Assembly (NCBI RefSeq): GCF_002802875.1
Contig: NZ_PEBI01000003.1
Location: forward strand, 383,829-447,828
Reading direction: 5' to 3'
DNA: 64,000 nucleotides
Source: Bifidobacterium primatium
GTDB taxonomy: Bacteria; Actinomycetota; Actinomycetes; Actinomycetales; Bifidobacteriaceae
The notes under the pieces were generated by a model. That model made no database searches, was not told the origin of the DNA, and saw only the letters and a program-made list of their open reading frames with translations. The stretch's first letter is position 1. Every line of letters begins with the position of its first letter. The translations under genes and the position numbers were made by a program. Shown piece by piece: positions 19,393 to 27,919 of this stretch.

Positions 19393-21255
19393 ATGAGTCC
19401 GAAGCAGTTGGAAACACACTATGATGCGGTAATCGTCGGAGCCGGCGCGGCGGGGTTGTCCGCCGCATTGGGATTGCTCCGATCCGAGGCCTACGAGGCC
19501 ATGCGGGCGGAAGGCAGGGAGCCGGACATCCTCGTCGTCTCCAAGCTCCAGCCGCTGCGTTCGCACACCGGTTCGGCGGAGGGCGGCATCGCCGCGAGCC
19601 TGGGCAACATCGAACACGACGACTGGCACTGGCACCTGTACGACACCATCAAGGGCGGCGACTGGCTGGTGGATCAGGACATGGCCGCGATTCTCGCCGA
19701 GGAGGCGCCTCGCACCGTCATCGGACTGGAGCATGACGGCGTGGCGTTCTCCCGCAACGAGGACGGCACGATCGCCCAACGCCTGTTCGGCGGGCATACG
19801 GCGAGGTTCGGCGAGCAGCCGGTGCACCGCACCGCCTACGCCGCCGACCGTATCGGCCATCAGATCCTGCATTCGCTGTGGCAGCAGTGCGTGAAGGAGA
19901 GAGTGCGGTTCGCCGAGGAATGGTATGTCAGCGACCTCGTCGTCACGCGCGGGGATTCCGGCGCCGCCAAGGTGCGGGGCCTTGTGGTGCTCGATACCCA
20001 TTCCGGCAAGGTGCACGGCATCCACGCCGACAACGTCGTGCTGGCGACGGGCGGCGCCGGCAGGCTGTTCCACACCACGTCGAATTCGTGGGATCTCACG
20101 GGCGATGGCATGGCGCTGGCCCTCGAGGCCGGGCTGCAGCTGGAGGACATCGAATTCGTGCAGTTCCATCCCACCGGCCTGGCGCATACCGGCATCCTGC
20201 TGTCCGAAGCGGCGAGAGGCGAGGGAGGCCGTCTGCTCAACGCCGACGGCGAGCATTTCATGGACCGCTATGCCCCCGGTCACGGCGACCTTGCCGCCCG
20301 CGACGTGGTATCCCGCTCGATCATGGCCGAGGTCGACGCCGGCCGCGGCGTCGCCGACCCGAAGGATCCGGACGGCCCCAAGGATTGCGTGTGGCTCGAC
20401 CTGCGGGCGTTGGGCCGCGATACGTTGAAGTCGAAGCTGCCCGAGGTGTACGAGACCGTTCGCCAGTACGCGGGCCTCGATCCGGCGGAGGATCTGGTCC
20501 CCATCAAGCCGACGGCGCACTACACGATGGGTGGAATCCCCATCGGCGCCGACGGCAATGTGTATGAATTCTCCGATGGCGCCCGCCACGGCGTGGATGG
20601 CCTGTTCGCCGCCGGCGAATGCTCCTGCGTGAGCGTGCACGGAGCCAACCGTCTCGGCGCCAACTCCCTGCTGGACGCCTGCCTGTTCGGCACCCGCACC
20701 GGCCGGAGCCTGGCCGCACGCATCGCCGAGTCCCGGGACGTCGACGAGGATGCATACCAGACGGTGGACGAGGCCGCGACCCGTCGTGAACATGCCATCA
20801 AGGCGCTGCTGGCCGGTGCTCCGCAGGATGCTGCCGACACCGGAGACGCCGATGCCGGCGCGGACAACGCCTATCGCCTGATGGCGGATCTCGGCGCGCT
20901 GATGGAGCGGGCCGCCGCAGTGCGCTGCAGCCATGACACGCTCACCGAGGCGCAAGCCGCCATCGAACGCGATCTGCTGCCCCGCGCCGAACGGCTGACG
21001 GCGCACAGCGACACCGCGGCGTTCAATCAGGAGGTCACCGCCATCATGGAGGTGCGGCATCTGCTCGTCGTCGCGCAGACCATGCTCTCTGCCGCCGATG
21101 CGCGCCATGAGTCCCGCGGCGCGTTGTTCCGCACCGACTATCCCTCACGCGACGATGGGCGTTTCCTTGCGCATTCCATGGTCGGCAAGAGCCAGGAGGT
21201 CCTGTGGCAGCCGGTCACCATCACCGACTATCCGCCGAAGGCACGCGCCTACTAG
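19393..21255 (+). CDS. sdhA: Fumarate reductase/succinate dehydrogenase flavoprotein subunit
   Basis: A 620-residue flavoprotein. The FAD dinucleotide motif is AVIVGAGAAGLSAA (residues 12-25). The covalent-FAD histidine of Sdh/Frd enzymes is conserved as His58 in LRSHTGSAEGG, which argues against L-aspartate oxidase. The substrate motifs FHPTGLAHTGILLSEA and KPTAHYTMGGI and the C-terminal HGANRLGANSLLDA are all present. The ribosome site is weak. sdhB follows 149 bases downstream; no membrane anchor subunit is nearby. In an anaerobe without a full TCA cycle, fumarate reduction is the likelier direction; this is inference. Confidence 0.9.
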   Translation: MSPKQLETHYDAVIVGAGAAGLSAALGLLRSEAYEAMRAEGREPDILVVSKLQPLRSHTGSAEGGIAASLGNIEHDDWHWHLYDTIKGGDWLVDQDMAAILAEEAPRTVIGLEHDGVAFSRNEDGTIAQRLFGGHTARFGEQPVHRTAYAADRIGHQILHSLWQQCVKERVRFAEEWYVSDLVVTRGDSGAAKVRGLVVLDTHSGKVHGIHADNVVLATGGAGRLFHTTSNSWDLTGDGMALALEAGLQLEDIEFVQFHPTGLAHTGILLSEAARGEGGRLLNADGEHFMDRYAPGHGDLAARDVVSRSIMAEVDAGRGVADPKDPDGPKDCVWLDLRALGRDTLKSKLPEVYETVRQYAGLDPAEDLVPIKPTAHYTMGGIPIGADGNVYEFSDGARHGVDGLFAAGECSCVSVHGANRLGANSLLDACLFGTRTGRSLAARIAESRDVDEDAYQTVDEAATRREHAIKALLAGAPQDAADTGDADAGADNAYRLMADLGALMERAAAVRCSHDTLTEAQAAIERDLLPRAERLTAHSDTAAFNQEVTAIMEVRHLLVVAQTMLSAADARHESRGALFRTDYPSRDDGRFLAHSMVGKSQEVLWQPVTITDYPPKARAY

Positions 21256-21404
21256 CGGACGCATGACGAGCGCGGCTCATGGGCCCTTCCCGCGCGCCGC
21301 GCTCGTGAACACTCATTGATGATTGCGTCGTCCCGGCCCGCCATCGCCGGGACGACGCTAAACTGTGGTGACGGAAAGCAACTGTATTGAGGAGAACCAA
21401 CGAA

Positions 21405-22364
21405 ATGACCATTGCCGCGGCAGAACGCATGCTCTCAGTGACCCTGCGAGTCGCACGCTTCACCCCGAAACCGGAGCGGCCGGGCCGTCGACGCGGCGGC
21501 AGCCCGTTCGGTTCGAAGTCCCCGTTCGGCGGCGACGGCTCCGAGTCCCGTTCGAACCGTGTTCGCGGCAAGCGCTGGTCGCAGGACTACACCGTCCTCG
21601 CTCATGCCGACGACTCGGTTCTCGACTGTCTGCTGGCCGTCAAGCGCGACCAGGACCCCTCCCTGGCGTTCCGCTACTCGTGCGGCCATGGCATGTGCGG
21701 CTCGGACGCCGTGGCCATCAATGGCACGCCGACCCTGCTGTGCACGGCGAAGGTGCGCGACTGGGCCCGTCCGGACTCCCCCGAGTACGCCAACGAGGAC
21801 GGATTCCGTCCCACCGGCGAGCCGCTGGACTCCTCCGAGCATGCCATCGATCTCGATGCGCTCGCCCCGGACACGCCCCTGGTCATCGAACTGGCGGCGC
21901 TGCCCGGATTCCCCACCCGTCGAGATCTCATCGCCGACATCGATCCGATGCTTGACCAGATCCGCAGACTGAAGCCCTATCTCGAGGCGAAGAACGAGTT
22001 GAAGACCACGGCCGAGGGCAAGGTCAATGTGTTCGAGTATCTGCAGCATCCCGATGAGCTGGCGCGATACGAGCTGCTGAGCAACTGCATCGCCTGCGGC
22101 GTGTGCGAGGGCAGCTGTCCCGTATATGCGGGCGGCGAGGCGTTCGTCGGTCCGGCCGCCATGATCATGTCGTCGAGATTCCTCAATGATTCGCGTGACG
22201 CCGCGTTCCAGGCGCGTCTCACCGCCCTGATGGGTCCGGACGGCTCGGCGGCGTGCCAGTCCGTGCGCGCCTGCTCGATGCATTGCCCGAAGGGCATCGA
22301 CGTCGGCGAGGAGCTGTGGCAGACCATTCAGAAAGTGGATGCGGCGAAGGCGCAGTTGCAGTAG
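21405..22364 (+). CDS. sdhB: Fumarate reductase/succinate dehydrogenase iron-sulfur subunit
   Basis: A 319-residue iron-sulfur protein. The [2Fe-2S] cysteines lie in YSCGHGMCGSD and TLLC; the C-terminal ferredoxin-like part has CIACGVCEGSCPVY and a second set, CQSVRACSMHCPKGI, for the remaining clusters. The N-terminus carries about 45 extra basic residues (PKPERPGRRRGG) compared with the usual protein. The start at 21405 has AGGAG about 10 bases upstream; Met10 could also be used. Together with the flavoprotein it forms a soluble two-subunit pair here, with no anchor gene in the window. A methyltransferase gene follows 59 bases later. Confidence 0.9.
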   Translation: MTIAAAERMLSVTLRVARFTPKPERPGRRRGGSPFGSKSPFGGDGSESRSNRVRGKRWSQDYTVLAHADDSVLDCLLAVKRDQDPSLAFRYSCGHGMCGSDAVAINGTPTLLCTAKVRDWARPDSPEYANEDGFRPTGEPLDSSEHAIDLDALAPDTPLVIELAALPGFPTRRDLIADIDPMLDQIRRLKPYLEAKNELKTTAEGKVNVFEYLQHPDELARYELLSNCIACGVCEGSCPVYAGGEAFVGPAAMIMSSRFLNDSRDAAFQARLTALMGPDGSAACQSVRACSMHCPKGIDVGEELWQTIQKVDAAKAQLQ

Positions 22365-22423
22365 GTTGGAACGAGACGTGCACAGAAGGACATGCGCACA
22401 AAGGACATGGTAGAGAAGCACCG

Positions 22424-23122
22424 ATGAACAGAAAAGATTTCACGAACACCGCCAAGGGCTGGGAATTCATCGAGAACCTTGCGCTCGACAACGAGACGGA
22501 CTCGCTGCGGCGGCTGCGCCTCGAGGCCGAGGGGGCGGGATTCTCCCAGGGGTCGGCCGCCCAGGCGTGCTTCCTGGCATTCGAGGCGCGGCAGATCGAG
22601 GCCCGTTCGGTGATCGTGCTCGGCACCGCAGCGGTGACGGAATGCGTGCACATCATCGAGGCGCTCAACGCCATGCGCCCCGACGTTCCGCGCCAGCTCA
22701 CCGCCGTCGACTCCTCGGCGCAGGGAACGGCGCTCATCCGCAGGACGTTCAACCGACTGCCGTCCGACGCCCATATCAAACTGCGCGTGGTCAATGCCAA
22801 GCTCGATGTGTTCCTCCCCCGCCTCAACGCCGGCGACTACGACCTGGTCATCATAACGGGCGACGAGCAGAACTACGAGGACGCCTTCGACAGGGCGCAC
22901 CGGCTGCTCCGCGACGGCGGCATACTGGTGCTGTGCGACGTGCTGGCCCTGGACAATGCCGATTCTCGCGGTGGGCTGCTCAACTCCGCGGACCGCGGCG
23001 CCAAGGCGACACGCATGCGTCAGCTCATCGACGACGCCGAAGGCGACGAACGCTTCGATTCGACGATCATCCCGACGGGCACCGGTCTGATGCTCAGCGT
23101 CAAGGTGCCGGATCAGGCCTGA
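22424..23122 (+). CDS. Predicted SAM-dependent O-methyltransferase
   Basis: A 232-residue protein resembling the YrrM/CaffeoylCoA-OMT-like class I methyltransferases. A Rossmann start appears at ARSVIVLGTAAVTECVHI, followed by LTAVDSSAQGTALIRR (motif with the Asp that holds the SAM ribose), DYDLVIITGDE and LLRDGGILVLCDVLALDN. The glycine-rich motif I is atypical (LGTAAV instead of GxGxG), so SAM binding should not be assumed. The start at 22424 lies 59 bases after sdhB, so it may be cotranscribed. A strong terminator follows. The substrate is unknown. Confidence 0.75.
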   Translation: MNRKDFTNTAKGWEFIENLALDNETDSLRRLRLEAEGAGFSQGSAAQACFLAFEARQIEARSVIVLGTAAVTECVHIIEALNAMRPDVPRQLTAVDSSAQGTALIRRTFNRLPSDAHIKLRVVNAKLDVFLPRLNAGDYDLVIITGDEQNYEDAFDRAHRLLRDGGILVLCDVLALDNADSRGGLLNSADRGAKATRMRQLIDDAEGDERFDSTIIPTGTGLMLSVKVPDQA

Positions 23123-23140
23123 GCAGGTACGATACACGCT

Positions 23141-23172
23141 CACACAGTACGCTCAGGCACACAGTACGCTCA
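23141..23172. repeat. Short tandem repeat before the terminator
   Basis: Two identical 15-base copies of CACACAGTACGCTCA (23141-23155 and 23158-23172), period 17 bases, sit between the methyltransferase stop and its terminator. They may be a slippage product; no function is evident. Confidence 0.7.
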
Positions 23173-23178
23173 AACGAC

Positions 23179-23225
23179 GGGCCGTGGTCCGCGGCGGTAG
23201 TATATGCCGCCGCGGACCACGGCCC
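23179..23225. terminator. Strong bidirectional-looking terminator
   Basis: A 19-base perfect inverted repeat (23179-23197 with 23207-23225) with a 9-base loop, followed by TTTC. It lies between the rightward methyltransferase and the leftward LOG-family gene, which ends at 23249, so it can end both. Confidence 0.85.
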
Positions 23226-23248
23226 GTTTCGTCATCGGCGGGATGCCG

Positions 23249-24166
23249 TCAGCGGTCGATGAAATGAGTGGCGTATTCCACGGCCTCGTCCGGGTCGTCG
23301 GTCAGCGTAATCAGTCCGGGATCGATCGACGAGATCATGCCGCGCTCCTGCAACGTCCCCTGGATCCAGTCGAACAGGCCCTGCCAGTACTGCCTGTCGA
23401 ACAGCACGATGGGCATGGTCGTCACCTTGTGCGTCTGCACCAGCGTCAGTACCTCGAACATCTCGTCGAGGGTGCCGAATCCTCCCGGGCATACGATGAC
23501 GCCCGACGAGTATTTGACGAACATCGTCTTACGCACGAAGAAATAGCGAAACGTCATGCCCAGGTTCACATAGCTGTTCAGCCCCTGCTCATGAGGCAGC
23601 TCGATGCCGAGGCCGATGGATTTGCCGCCGGCGAGCGACGCACCGCGGTTCGCCGCCTCCATGACGCCCGGCCCGCCTCCGGTGATGGTGGCGATGCCGC
23701 GTTCGGCCAGCAGCCGCCCCATGCGGCGTGCGGCCTTGTACGAGGGATCGCTGCGCTGGGTGCGCGCCGAGCCGAAGACCGTCACCGCAGGACCCACTTC
23801 GGCGAGCGCACCGAATCCATCGACGAATTCGGCCTGGATGCGCAGCACGCGCCATGGGTCCATATGCAGCCAATCCGTGCGGTCGTCCCTGCGCAGCAGA
23901 TTGCCACTGGTGGTGTCCTTCGGAATCATGGAGCCGCGCATCACCACGGGGCCGCGATAGTAGGTGTCGCCCAGAGGGGAATCCTGTAGACGCGCGATCT
24001 GCTCCTCGTCCATTACGGCATCCGAGTCGTCCTGCGATGCAAGCGTCTCGAGATTCTTGCGCTTGGTGTGCTTATCCTTCTTCTTGGCGGCGTCCACGGT
24101 GCGGGACTTGCTCTTCTTTTTGCCGCTCTTGCCGGATGATTCCCCGGTCCTGACCATCTTCGCCAT
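23249..24166 (-). CDS. LOG-family (TIGR00730-type) protein with lysine-rich N-terminus
   Basis: A 305-residue member of the LOG family, whose known members release cytokinin bases from riboside monophosphates or act as nucleotide hydrolases. The family signature PGGFGTLDEMFE is exact, and TGGGPGVMEAANRGA gives the Rossmann phosphate loop. About 85 residues precede the fold; the first 35 are very rich in Lys and Ser (GKSGKKKSKSRTVDAAKKKD), an unusual basic tail that could bind nucleic acid. The start at 24166 is placed 9-10 bases after AAGGAG; two upstream in-frame ATGs are too close to or ahead of that site. Confidence 0.85.
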   Translation of the reverse strand: MAKMVRTGESSGKSGKKKSKSRTVDAAKKKDKHTKRKNLETLASQDDSDAVMDEEQIARLQDSPLGDTYYRGPVVMRGSMIPKDTTSGNLLRRDDRTDWLHMDPWRVLRIQAEFVDGFGALAEVGPAVTVFGSARTQRSDPSYKAARRMGRLLAERGIATITGGGPGVMEAANRGASLAGGKSIGLGIELPHEQGLNSYVNLGMTFRYFFVRKTMFVKYSSGVIVCPGGFGTLDEMFEVLTLVQTHKVTTMPIVLFDRQYWQGLFDWIQGTLQERGMISSIDPGLITLTDDPDEAVEYATHFIDR

Positions 24167-24272
24167 TGGCATCAGCTCCTTCACGACTCATGCCAGAGTA
24201 TCAGGCGTTGATAGGCGCCGCCGCGGCGACACCTCCGACGGCCGGGCAGTTCTCCACCTGTTCAGCGGACAT

Positions 24273-25685
24273 TCACCGCCCGTCGCGTCGGCTGCGATAC
24301 CGTTCCACCGCATGCGGGCTCAGCTCGGCGGCATCCACACTCACCGTGCCGTCCTCGTTCATGTGCTCCACGACGTCGGCTGCAACATCCGCCATGGAAT
24401 CCACGCCGTCGACCGCAGCAGACGCCGCAGCGGCACGATACCGTTTCGCCTGTCGGCTCAGCAGCACGCCGGAAATCGCCGCCGACACCAATGAACCGAC
24501 CAGCACGCCGAACCGTGCCTCACCGGAGAGCTCGGAATCCGCATAGGCCAGCGACGCGATGAGGAATGACACGGTGAAGCCGATGCCGCAGGCGCATGCC
24601 GCAGGGAACAGGTCCCGCACACGCAGCCCCTTCGCCAGCCGCAGCCCCGCCACATGCGTGGACAGCCATGCGGTGAGCATGATGCCCACGGGCTTGCCGA
24701 TCACCAGCGCACAGGCGATGCCAAGCACCACCGGGGACAACAGCATGCGGGGGCTCAACGCCTCGAACCGCACGCCCGTGGCGAACAGGGCGAACAGAGG
24801 CAACGCCAGCAGCGCCGAGAACGGCTGCAGCTTGTCACGATAGCGTTCCGCGCGCGGCGTCGCCTCGCCGTGCATCTCACGAGCCGGGGTCAGCAGGCCC
24901 ACCAGCACGCCGGCGAGTGTGGGATGCACCCCCGCCTCGAACATCATCACCCAGGCCAGCACGCCGACGACACCGACGGCGATCCACGGCACCCGGCGCC
25001 GCTTGACCAGCAGGGCCCAGACGAAAGCGCACAGCGCGATGCCCAGGAACCAATACCAGGCGTTGAGCGAGGAGAAGCATACGGCGATGACGATCACGGC
25101 CAGCAGGTCGTCCACGGTGGCAAGCGTCATGAGGAACGCACGGATGGCGCCCGGCAGGCCTTTGGCGAACAACGCCAGCACGGCCAGGGAGAACGCGATG
25201 TCCGTGGCCATCGGCACGGCCCATCCCTGGGCGATCTCCGCACCGGGAAGCACCGTGCCCGTGGCCACGGTCTCCATGCCCGCGCCGCCAGGACCGAACC
25301 GCGAGAACATCGTGGAGACGGCGAGAAAGATCAGCGGAGGCACGGCCATGCCGCCGACCGCGCACGCCATGGGCACGGCGGCGGCCCTGGGGTTGGCCAG
25401 CGAACCGGTGGTCAACTCCTGTTTGAGGTCCAGCCCCACCACCAGGAAGAATATGGTGAGCAGCCCATCCTGGGCCCAGTGCCCTATCGGCAGTTCGATG
25501 TTCGTGGCGGGGACGCCCACATGCGTCTCCGCCACCATCTCGAACACATGCGCGCTCGCCGGTATGTTGGCGAGCAGCAGGCCGGCCAGGGCGAAACCAA
25601 GCATGACCAGACCGGATATGGTGTCGGAGGCGGCGATACGCCGAATCCGAGCCCATACCCCGCTGACGGTTGTTGAGGACACCAT
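24273..25685 (-). CDS. nhaA: Na+/H+ antiporter NhaA
   Basis: A 470-residue membrane antiporter that exchanges internal Na+ for external protons. Family motifs are clear: ATDIAFSLAVLALF in helix 4, and the ion-binding aspartate pair in LATVDDLLAVIVIAV (helix 5). The protein carries a C-terminal cytoplasmic tail of about 50 residues, charged and Ala-rich. The start at 25685 has GGAAGGAAAC directly upstream. It is monocistronic, divergent from the tRNA-Arg gene. In gut bifidobacteria such a protein would serve salt, pH and bile tolerance, an inference from the family. Confidence 0.93.
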   Translation of the reverse strand: MVSSTTVSGVWARIRRIAASDTISGLVMLGFALAGLLLANIPASAHVFEMVAETHVGVPATNIELPIGHWAQDGLLTIFFLVVGLDLKQELTTGSLANPRAAAVPMACAVGGMAVPPLIFLAVSTMFSRFGPGGAGMETVATGTVLPGAEIAQGWAVPMATDIAFSLAVLALFAKGLPGAIRAFLMTLATVDDLLAVIVIAVCFSSLNAWYWFLGIALCAFVWALLVKRRRVPWIAVGVVGVLAWVMMFEAGVHPTLAGVLVGLLTPAREMHGEATPRAERYRDKLQPFSALLALPLFALFATGVRFEALSPRMLLSPVVLGIACALVIGKPVGIMLTAWLSTHVAGLRLAKGLRVRDLFPAACACGIGFTVSFLIASLAYADSELSGEARFGVLVGSLVSAAISGVLLSRQAKRYRAAAASAAVDGVDSMADVAADVVEHMNEDGTVSVDAAELSPHAVERYRSRRDGR

Positions 25686-25794
25686 GTTTCCTTCCGTTGC
25701 GTGAAAAACCACACAATTCTACCAATATGCGGACGTTTGGCCCTCGGTTCGCGTCGGACGCGCACGGCGTCCATCTTAGACGACACGCCGGGTT

Positions 25795-25823
25795 TTGCAT
25801 ATTCTGATATCAAACGTTATATT
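25795..25823 (+). promoter_or_regulatory. Promoter of tRNA-Arg
   Basis: A -35 box TTGCAT (25795-25800) and a -10 box TATATT (25818-25823) with 17 bases between them, ending 26 bases before the mature tRNA. Confidence 0.6.
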
Positions 25824-25849
25824 AAATGAGTTGTCTGAATGGACGACAT

Positions 25850-25926
25850 GCGCCAGTAGCCCAATGGATTAGAGCATCTGACTACGGATCAGAAGGTTGC
25901 AGGTTCGAATCCTGTCTGGCGCACCA
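25850..25926 (+). tRNA. tRNA-Arg (anticodon ACG)
   Basis: A 77-base cloverleaf with CCA encoded. The acceptor GCGCCAG pairs with CTGGCGC; the anticodon arm TCTGA-CTACGGA-TCAGA gives anticodon ACG (read as ICG, for CGN codons); the T arm contains GGTTCGAATCC. It has its own promoter and a terminator 6 bases downstream. Confidence 0.97.
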
Positions 25927-25931
25927 CTTGG

Positions 25932-25957
25932 AACCCTTCGCATACGCGAAGGGTTTT
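25932..25957 (+). terminator. Terminator after tRNA-Arg
   Basis: A 10-base perfect stem AACCCTTCGC / GCGAAGGGTT with loop ATAC, followed by TTTT. Confidence 0.9.
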
Positions 25958-26057
25958 TTCGTACCATGACCCCCGATTGCAAACGTTGAGCCTACGGCTC
26001 ATGCCATTCACAGTGAATCGATTCCATAACAGCACGGCATGAACGATGAACAATGAC

Positions 26058-26092
26058 GATGGGCCCCTCCGAACGCGCCGGAGGGGCCCATC
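26058..26092 (-). terminator. Hairpin after the small 76-residue gene
   Basis: A 13-base perfect inverted repeat (26058-26070 with 26080-26092, arm GATGGGCCCCTCC) lies 3 bases beyond the stop of the leftward gene. It lacks a T tract. The preceding 100 bases after the tRNA terminator show nothing else. Confidence 0.65.
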
Positions 26093-26095
26093 GCA

Positions 26096-26326
26096 TCACA
26101 GCTCGCCGTCGTCGCGCCGATGAATGAAGAACTCGTCGGCGTCATCATCGATGGGCAAGCCCCTGCGCATCATTTCAACGCCGGCGACATTACGATAGAA
26201 CGAGGATTCGGGCGTGTTCAGGTGCCCGTACACCTCGGCAAGCGTATCGTCGTCGATGTTGGACAGCAGGTGATTGACAGCCGCCGTGTTATGCCCGATG
26301 TATGCAAGCTCAGCCAAGATATCCAA
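26096..26326 (-). CDS. Small hypothetical protein (76 residues)
   Basis: An acidic 76-residue protein with no recognised family. It begins DILAELAYIGHNTAAV and ends in an Asp/Glu-rich tail (IDDDADEFFIHRRDDGEL); residues 2-45 look helical. The start is TTG at 26326 with GAGGA 10 bases upstream; no ATG is available in frame. It is divergent from the XRE-type regulator gene, with 173 bases between them, so the two could be regulated together. A hairpin follows the stop immediately, which supports it as a real gene. Confidence 0.55.
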   Translation of the reverse strand: MDILAELAYIGHNTAAVNHLLSNIDDDTLAEVYGHLNTPESSFYRNVAGVEMMRRGLPIDDDADEFFIHRRDDGEL

Positions 26327-26499
26327 TATGCACCATTCCTCACATGCATGACGTTACCGGTCGGAAGCCATCATAGCCCCCTACCTCCCGCCAATCCATT
26401 TCCGGCCGAGTCACAGCCGAAGCGCTGGCTACCAACCTAGTCGAAAATGCGGACTATAAGCCGTGGACTCGCCCATGTGCGACGCGGACGATAGCCCCT

Positions 26500-26793
26500 A
26501 TGACTGCGACGGATATCACCGAAGACAAGGGAATCGAACGCCGACGTGCATTCGGACGGGCGGTTGCGGCACTGCGCAGACAGCGTCACCTCAGTCAGGA
26601 GCGGCTGGCGCTTGACGCCGGGCTCGACCGCTCCTACATGGGCCGCATCGAACGCGGAGAGCAGTCCATGGGATTGGACAACATGTGGGCGGTCTGCGAC
26701 GCGATGAACATCTCGATGCTGGACCTGTTCCAGCAGGAATACGTGGAACGCCGCGACCACGGCACGACGGACAGCAGGGATCCACACGCCTAG
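26500..26793 (+). CDS. XRE-family helix-turn-helix regulator
   Basis: A 97-residue DNA-binding protein of the Cro/CI (HTH_3) family. The fold starts at FGRAVAALRRQRHLSQERLALDAGL, and the recognition helix is near LDRSYMGRIERGEQ; the C-terminus is MSMLDLFQ-like, as in many short XRE proteins. There is no ligand domain. The ribosome site before 26500 is weak. It is divergent from the small 76-residue gene and convergent with tsaD. It could be a toxin-antitoxin-type or housekeeping regulator; its targets cannot be told. Confidence 0.8.
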   Translation: MTATDITEDKGIERRRAFGRAVAALRRQRHLSQERLALDAGLDRSYMGRIERGEQSMGLDNMWAVCDAMNISMLDLFQQEYVERRDHGTTDSRDPHA

Positions 26794-26872
26794 AGGCGCC
26801 CGGCCAGGGCGTGTCTCGCGGACCGGCCCGCCATGACGATGCATGACCGGCCCACGACGTCTCCCGCCCCCC

Positions 26873-27919
26873 CTACTCCATGACGATCTTCGACATCGGC
26901 ATGGCCGAGTCGATGGGAAAGTCGGGGCTGCTCGGCTTCACACCGGCCTCGACGAGGTTGACGCCGAGCATGGCGACCATCGCGCCGTTGTCGGTGCACA
27001 GGCCGATCTTCGGAATGCGCACCTGCACGCCGTGATCGGCGCCCACCTCAAGAAGCTTCTCACGCAACTGGGAGTTCGCCGAGAAGCCTCCGCCGACGAT
27101 AAGCGTATCGGAGCCGTTCGCGCGGCATCCCCTGACGGCCTTCCTGGCCAGCACCGTGGCCACCGAGTCGGCCAGCGACGCGCATACGTCGTCGACGGGA
27201 ACGTCTCTTCCGGCGGCCTGTTGTTCCTCGATCCAGCGTGCCACGGCGGTCTTGACGCCCGAGAAGCTGAAGTCATAGGGATGCTTCGCGGCGGCCTTGC
27301 CCTGGGTCAGTCCCTGGGGCACCCGAATGGCGTGGGGATCGCCCGCCTGTGCATGACGGTCGATGTGGGGCCCTCCCGGATAGGGGAATCCGAGCAGACG
27401 CGCCACCTTGTCGAAGCACTCCCCCGCCGCATCGTCCAATGTGGTGCCGACCACGTCGACATGCCGTGCCACGTCGCGCACATGCAGCAGCGAGGTGTGG
27501 CCACCGGAGACGATAAGGGCCATGGTGTCGTCGGGGAACGGACCGAACTGCAGCTGCGTGACCGCGATATGGCCGATGACATGGTTGATGCCGTATAGGG
27601 GCTTGTTCGCCGCATAGGCGAGCGCCTTGGCGCCGGAGACGCCGACGGCCAGGCACCCGGCCAGGCCGGGACCCGCCGAGACGGCGATGGCGTCGACGTC
27701 GCCGATGCGAAGACCGGCGTCGGCGAGCGCCTTGGAGACCACCGGCACGAATGCCTCGGCGTGGGCGCGCGAGGCGATCTCCGGTATCACGCCGCCGTAG
27801 CGGGCGTGTTCGTTCATGGACGAGGCGACCACGTTGGACCGCAGCGTCCGGCCCTGGACGATGGCGGCGGCGGTTTCGTCGCAGGTGGATTCGATGCCCA
27901 GTACGATTGGCTCGCTCAT
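26873..27919 (-). CDS. tsaD: tRNA threonylcarbamoyladenosine synthase subunit TsaD
   Basis: A 348-residue ASKHA-fold protein (Gcp/Kae1) that transfers threonylcarbamoyl to A37 of ANN-decoding tRNAs. Motifs: LGIESTCDETAAA at the N-terminus, AVSAGPGLAGCLAVG, and the metal-binding histidines in GINHVIGHIA. The reading frame stays open upstream, but the start at 27919 is fixed by its 4-base ATGA overlap with rimI. Its partners TsaB and TsaE are encoded just upstream in the same operon; TsaC (Sua5) is not in the window. Confidence 0.96.
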   Translation of the reverse strand: MSEPIVLGIESTCDETAAAIVQGRTLRSNVVASSMNEHARYGGVIPEIASRAHAEAFVPVVSKALADAGLRIGDVDAIAVSAGPGLAGCLAVGVSGAKALAYAANKPLYGINHVIGHIAVTQLQFGPFPDDTMALIVSGGHTSLLHVRDVARHVDVVGTTLDDAAGECFDKVARLLGFPYPGGPHIDRHAQAGDPHAIRVPQGLTQGKAAAKHPYDFSFSGVKTAVARWIEEQQAAGRDVPVDDVCASLADSVATVLARKAVRGCRANGSDTLIVGGGFSANSQLREKLLEVGADHGVQVRIPKIGLCTDNGAMVAMLGVNLVEAGVKPSSPDFPIDSAMPMSKIVME

